DNA of 7,028 bases from a bacterium (lineage in GTDB: Bacteria > Planctomycetota > J058 > JAJDCP01): the NCBI GenBank assembly GCA_030428695.1, contig JAUIEM010000459.1, positions 1 through 7,028 on the forward strand, in the 5' to 3' direction. Below, piece by piece: positions 6,281-7,028 of this stretch. Under the pieces are notes generated by a model. That model saw only the letters and a list, made by a program, of their open reading frames with translations, did no database searches and was not told where the DNA came from. Made by a program: the position numbers and the translations under genes. Position 1 is the first letter of the stretch; each line of letters starts with the position of its first letter.

Positions 6281-7028
6281 AATAGTCGAGCAGGAAGCAG
6301 CCCGACGTCAGCCCGCCCCCGAAGGCGGTGCACAGCACCTTGTGGCCGCGCTGGATCTTGCCGTTGTCGATGTTCTCGCACAACACGGAGGGGATGGTAC
6401 CCGCGGTCGTGTTGCCCATCCGCTCGAGGTTCATCAGGTTCTTGCCGGCGGGGATGCCGACGCGCTTGCCGACGCTCTCGAGCATCACCTTGTTCGCCTG
6501 GTGGTAGACGAACCAGTCGATGTCCTCCGGCGTCATGCCGGTGCGCTCGAGGGCGTCGCGGGTCAGGGCCGTCATCGTCGTGACGCCCTCCTTGAACACC
6601 TTGCGCCCGTCGAGGGAGAACAGGCCCTGCTGCCCGGTCGTCGTCAGCGGCAGCCGGATCAGGTCGCTCAGGCAGCTCTCGCTGTTCGCCCGCAGCTCGA
6701 CGTTGCGGATCGAGGAGCTGTCCGACTTCTCGAGCAGCGTCGCCGTCGCGACGTCCCCGATCAGGATGCACGACTTGAAGTCGGTGTAGTCGAGCCCCTT
6801 GTCGTGGTTCTCGCTGCACAAAAGCGCGCCCTTCTTCGCCATGCCCGACTCGATGAAGGCCGCCGCCTGCCCCATCCCGTACACGAAGCCGCTGCAGGCG
6901 GAGAACATGTCGTAGGCGAAGGCGTTGAAGCAGCGCGTGCGCTCCTGGATCTTGCAGGCCATCGCCGGGATCGCGCTGCCCTGGGGGTCGAGGAAGGTCG
7001 AGATCGAGGCGAGGATGATGAAGTCGAG
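6279..7028 (-). CDS. fabH: 3-oxoacyl-ACP synthase III (FabH/KAS III family), N-terminus beyond the window
   Basis: The last 249 residues of a thiolase-fold condensing enzyme, reading in from the right edge and ending at TGA (6279-6281 on the complement). KAS III condenses an acyl-CoA with malonyl-ACP to start fatty acid synthesis; relatives make other ketides or beta-lactones. The catalytic triad is complete: Cys in DMFSACSGFVYG (visible residue 45; codon 6894-6896), His in VYHQANK (visible residue 176) and Asn in NLERMGNTTAGTIPS (visible residue 206). The C-terminal AFGGGLTSGCFLLDY is typical of the family. About 80-100 N-terminal residues are missing, against a usual length near 320-350. 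An ATG at 6962 is internal, because conserved sequence (LDFIILAS...QGSAIPAM) continues upstream of it. The gene converges on the valS unit and is not beside plsX, fabD or acpP here, so it could be a paralogue rather than the housekeeping enzyme. Confidence 0.9.
   Translation of the reverse strand, partial: LDFIILASISTFLDPQGSAIPAMACKIQERTRCFNAFAYDMFSACSGFVYGMGQAAAFIESGMAKKGALLCSENHDKGLDYTDFKSCILIGDVATATLLEKSDSSSIRNVELRANSESCLSDLIRLPLTTTGQQGLFSLDGRKVFKEGVTTMTALTRDALERTGMTPEDIDWFVYHQANKVMLESVGKRVGIPAGKNLMNLERMGNTTAGTIPSVLCENIDNGKIQRGHKVLCTAFGGGLTSGCFLLDY

Noticed and set aside
5953..6819. An 288-codon minus-strand frame overlapping the ketoacyl synthase gene
   Set aside because: It is in a different frame from the synthase, whose catalytic motifs are unambiguous, and its translation is Arg/Gln/Pro-rich with no domain.

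Overview
The window is about 70% G+C, densely coded, and free of mobile elements, CRISPR arrays and recognisable RNA genes. Start codons are mostly GTG or ATG, stops are mostly TGA, and neighbouring genes abut or overlap by a few bases. This looks like a high-GC Gram-negative-type bacterial chromosome. The valyl-tRNA synthetase has two insertions (a helical one in the editing domain and a zinc-ribbon one after KMSKS) that, from memory, recall synthetases of Planctomycetota-like lineages, and the general style would also suit Myxococcota. The phylum cannot be settled from the sequence alone.

Layout. (1) 1-46: the probable last codons of an upstream gene, sharing GTGA with the next start. (2) 43-1467 (+): a 474-residue ATP-grasp enzyme of unknown substrate, with a leading domain and a conserved C-terminal tail. 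(3) 1497-1925 (+): a small TPR protein that has no ATG/GTG/TTG at the expected start. A good Shine-Dalgarno sits in front of an ATC codon. (4) 1926-2018: a compact promoter and leader region, with TTGACG-N17-TCTACT overlapping the previous stop, a 7-bp hairpin and an RBS. (5) 2019-5222 (+): valS, complete. (6) 5223-5885 (+): a protein with an L7/L12 C-terminal-like segment joined to a GHKL (RsbW-like) ATPase domain, starting on the base after the valS stop. (7) 5885-6253 (+): a small single-span membrane-anchored protein, overlapping the previous stop by one base. (8) 6254-6280: alternative hairpins between convergent genes. (9) 6279-7028 (-): the C-terminal three quarters of a FabH-type ketoacyl-ACP synthase III with Cys-His-Asn intact.

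How they fit together. The ATP-grasp and TPR genes form the tail of one transcription unit whose purpose is unknown; the ATP-grasp chemistry suggests amide or thioester ligation. valS, the GHKL-type protein and the membrane protein form a second, tightly coupled unit driven from the promoter at 1922-1950. Its last two genes have no known link to aminoacylation; a regulatory or stress-signalling role is inferred only from the domain. The ketoacyl synthase belongs to a separate, opposing unit. The most unusual items are the L7/L12-like/GHKL fusion coupled to valS, the two ValS insertions, and the apparent ATC start.
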